Assembly: GCA_041746615.1 (NCBI GenBank)
Contig: JBGTGS010000009.1
Coordinates: forward strand, 1 to 6,457
Direction of reading: 5' to 3'
Length of the DNA stretch: 6,457 nucleotides
DNA from: CAMAXB01 sp041746615
GTDB taxonomy: Bacteria > Verrucomicrobiota > Verrucomicrobiia > Opitutales > Opitutaceae
A model generated the notes under the pieces. That model was not told where the DNA came from, searched no databases, and worked only from the letters and a program-made list of their open reading frames with translations. Positions 4,807 to 6,457 of this stretch are shown one piece after another; position 1 is the stretch's first letter; the number at the start of each line of letters is the position of its first letter. The position numbers were made by a program, and so were the translations under genes.

Positions 4807-6457
4807 CTACTCAGCTTCCCCTCCGGCTGGCGAAGGGGTGATGGCCGGCGCCGGTGCCGGCCCTCTCTCGCCGGGGTCGCTGCCCATGATGGCACGGAGC
4901 AGGCTGGTCGGCCCATAGGCAAAGGCCCAGTTGGGATTGGCCAGGCTCCCGGTCAGATGCACCTCCAGGACACTGGAAAGTGGAGTCAACAGTGTGTCCA
5001 GTGCCGCGCTCAGCAGGCTGCGACTTTCTTCGAAGGGGTGGACTCTGGTCATGAAATCCACCGTTTTGGCATCCAGTCGGTAATGGCCGCGGGCATCAAT
5101 GGCCGCGCGCGGACCCGTGAGCTTCACTTCGGGAAAGACGACCCGGTTGCCCTCGATCGTGAAATTGGCGCGCGCGGTGTCCAGCTGCAGGGTGCTGTGA
5201 TTGAGCAGCGTGGGGCGGAGGAGTGCGGAGAGGATGCCGAGCATGTTAATCTCCCCCAGGTTCGCTCCCGAGATCTGGAGGTTGCCCATGCCTTTGAAGT
5301 TATAAGGATCCTTCAACGGGCCATCCGCGGAGAGATCCATGTACAGCCGGCCCTCGGCGATGCGCTGTTGAAAGCGGCTTTGCGGCGGCGGGGGGAGGCC
5401 GGCCCGTAGTGCGCTATATTCCTCCAGGGTGCGGATGGATTCACCCAGATGCGCACCGATGAGATTGCCGTCGAATCCGAGCCGCCGGTCCTCGCCCGTG
5501 CCGTCGACCTCGCCGCGTCCGCTGACCAGTCCGCCGGCAAAACCGGCCGTGAGGGACTCGACGCTTACCCGGTTGCCCTCGATGCTTGCGCGGAAGCCCA
5601 GATTCTCCAAGGGGAATTCCATGAAGGTCATCGGGCCCTGCGAACGCACGATCAGATCCACGGTTGCCCCGGCCCCCCCCGGGGCCGTCGCTCCGGTGAG
5701 GCGGCCGCGCGCGTCCACCTCCGGCGGGGAGTTGAAGTCGTACGGTTCCAGTATGGTCGCGAGCCGGGGACCGGCGATGGCTGCGACCTCGTCGGGAGGC
5801 AGATCGGTGCGCACGGCAAAATCCAGTGACCGGAAGGCCCGGGCGGTGAGATTGTGACTGTAGGTGAAACGGCCACGGGCCGCGTGGGGACCCTGCTCCG
5901 CTAGGAATTCGAGGCCGTCAAAATGCCCGGGGCGGATGAAGAGGCGTGTTTGTATCTTATCCATGGATACTCCCCTGATCACCGACGGCCCGGCCTTGGC
6001 CTGTACGAACACCCGGGTGAGCCAAGGCCATCCCCAGCGGCCCGCCACCTCAACATCGGCTTCGGGTGGCGCCCCGGGAAAGTCAAAGTTGCCCCAGAAC
6101 CGCGGCCACCAGTCTCGAAACCAGCCGTTGATGGCCCCGGGTTGGAGCCGGCCGGTGAGCAGGAAACGAAAGTCGCGGGTCTGCCAATCCATGGAGTAGG
6201 TGCCCTGCGCGAGGCTGGCTCCCGTCCGCAGTTCGATGTCCGTCACCTCGATCCGTCCTCCCGCCCAGGCGACTCGTCCACGGGTGGCGTCAAGGGGCAC
6301 GTTGCGCGCAATCAGAGGGCCCGTCACAAACATCCCCTCCGCGCTGACCGGCCGGCCCCCATCGGCCAGGCGGACCCGGGCGGTGATTGCCGGCGGGGTC
6401 TCGTAGTTGAGCAGGGTGGCCAGGCGCGCATCCGTATGCGCCGCGATCCGGGTCAGC
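4807..6457 (-). CDS. AsmA/YhdP-like envelope protein (5' end beyond window)
   Basis: The last 549 codons are visible. The frame is open to the right edge, so the internal Met at 6333 is not the start; the codons before it continue the same protein (LLNYETPPAITARVRLADGG). The composition is typical of AsmA-clan proteins: short alternating beta segments of the form 'G.L.......V..L.......G.G....', few charged clusters and no catalytic motif. Residues about 386-511 match the conserved AsmA-like C-terminal style, with GMGNLQISGANLGEINMLG, then FTIEGNRVVFPEVKLTGPRA, and closing LEVHLTGSLANPNW. The last 25 residues are a Pro/Ala/Gly-rich tail. Clan members such as AsmA, TamB and YhdP are anchored in the inner membrane by an N-terminal helix. 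They span the periplasm as a lipid-carrying groove or support outer-membrane assembly. The helix would lie outside this window. The exact subfamily cannot be fixed, and no functional link to the kinase is evident. The clan call is by style and fairly sure. Confidence 0.78.
   Translation of the reverse strand, partial: LTRIAAHTDARLATLLNYETPPAITARVRLADGGRPVSAEGMFVTGPLIARNVPLDATRGRVAWAGGRIEVTDIELRTGASLAQGTYSMDWQTRDFRFLLTGRLQPGAINGWFRDWWPRFWGNFDFPGAPPEADVEVAGRWGWPWLTRVFVQAKAGPSVIRGVSMDKIQTRLFIRPGHFDGLEFLAEQGPHAARGRFTYSHNLTARAFRSLDFAVRTDLPPDEVAAIAGPRLATILEPYDFNSPPEVDARGRLTGATAPGGAGATVDLIVRSQGPMTFMEFPLENLGFRASIEGNRVSVESLTAGFAGGLVSGRGEVDGTGEDRRLGFDGNLIGAHLGESIRTLEEYSALRAGLPPPPQSRFQQRIAEGRLYMDLSADGPLKDPYNFKGMGNLQISGANLGEINMLGILSALLRPTLLNHSTLQLDTARANFTIEGNRVVFPEVKLTGPRAAIDARGHYRLDAKTVDFMTRVHPFEESRSLLSAALDTLLTPLSSVLEVHLTGSLANPNWAFAYGPTSLLRAIMGSDPGERGPAPAPAITPSPAGGEAE

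Noticed and set aside
6331..6333. ATG at 6333 as the start of the AsmA-like protein
   Set aside because: The frame continues upstream without a stop to the window edge, and the upstream residues match a repeat seen later in the protein, so this Met is internal.

Overview
The window is GC-rich chromosomal DNA from a Gram-negative bacterium. All three genes lie on the minus strand, so transcription runs from high to low coordinates. Two things point to a verrucomicrobium, possibly of the Opitutaceae. One is the style of the LacI-type regulator: a VSRATVSMALRNHPRIP helix-turn-helix followed by a GWKPNPLLAEVM hinge. The other is its company, a very large hybrid histidine kinase and an AsmA-like envelope protein. 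This taxonomic call rests on recall of family style, not on a search. No RNA gene, insertion sequence, CRISPR array or sign of recent transfer was seen.

Right part (4807-6457): the last 549 codons of a large AsmA/YhdP-like protein whose 5' end lies outside the window. Its visible part is built from repeated beta-rich modules of about 220 residues and ends in a Pro/Ala-rich tail.

Middle gap (4495-4806, 312 bp): non-coding. It holds several inverted repeats. Two pair more fully as minus-strand RNA, through G-U wobbles, than as plus-strand RNA. A further bulged dyad overlaps a CG-centred near-palindrome that resembles a LacI/GalR-type operator half-site. The gap probably contains the end of the AsmA-like transcript and the promoter or leader of the kinase gene, but no convincing -35/-10 pair or U-tract terminator was found.

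Central part (565-4494): one hybrid sensor histidine kinase of about 1309 residues. In order it has about seven membrane helices, a periplasmic CHASE-like domain, one more membrane helix, two PAS domains, HisKA, HATPase_c, a degenerate receiver and an intact receiver. The second PAS looks LOV-derived but lacks the photoactive cysteine. The first receiver has Lys where the phospho-accepting Asp should be.

Left part (1-559): the first 186 codons of a LacI-family repressor, starting 5 nt after the kinase stop codon. The two are almost certainly co-transcribed. The kinase ends in a receiver with no HPt or DNA-binding output, and the next gene is a one-component-type regulator. The tempting reading is a regulatory pair in which a periplasmic signal (kinase) and a cytoplasmic ligand (LacI protein) are handled from one transcript. 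The coupling is inferred from position only.
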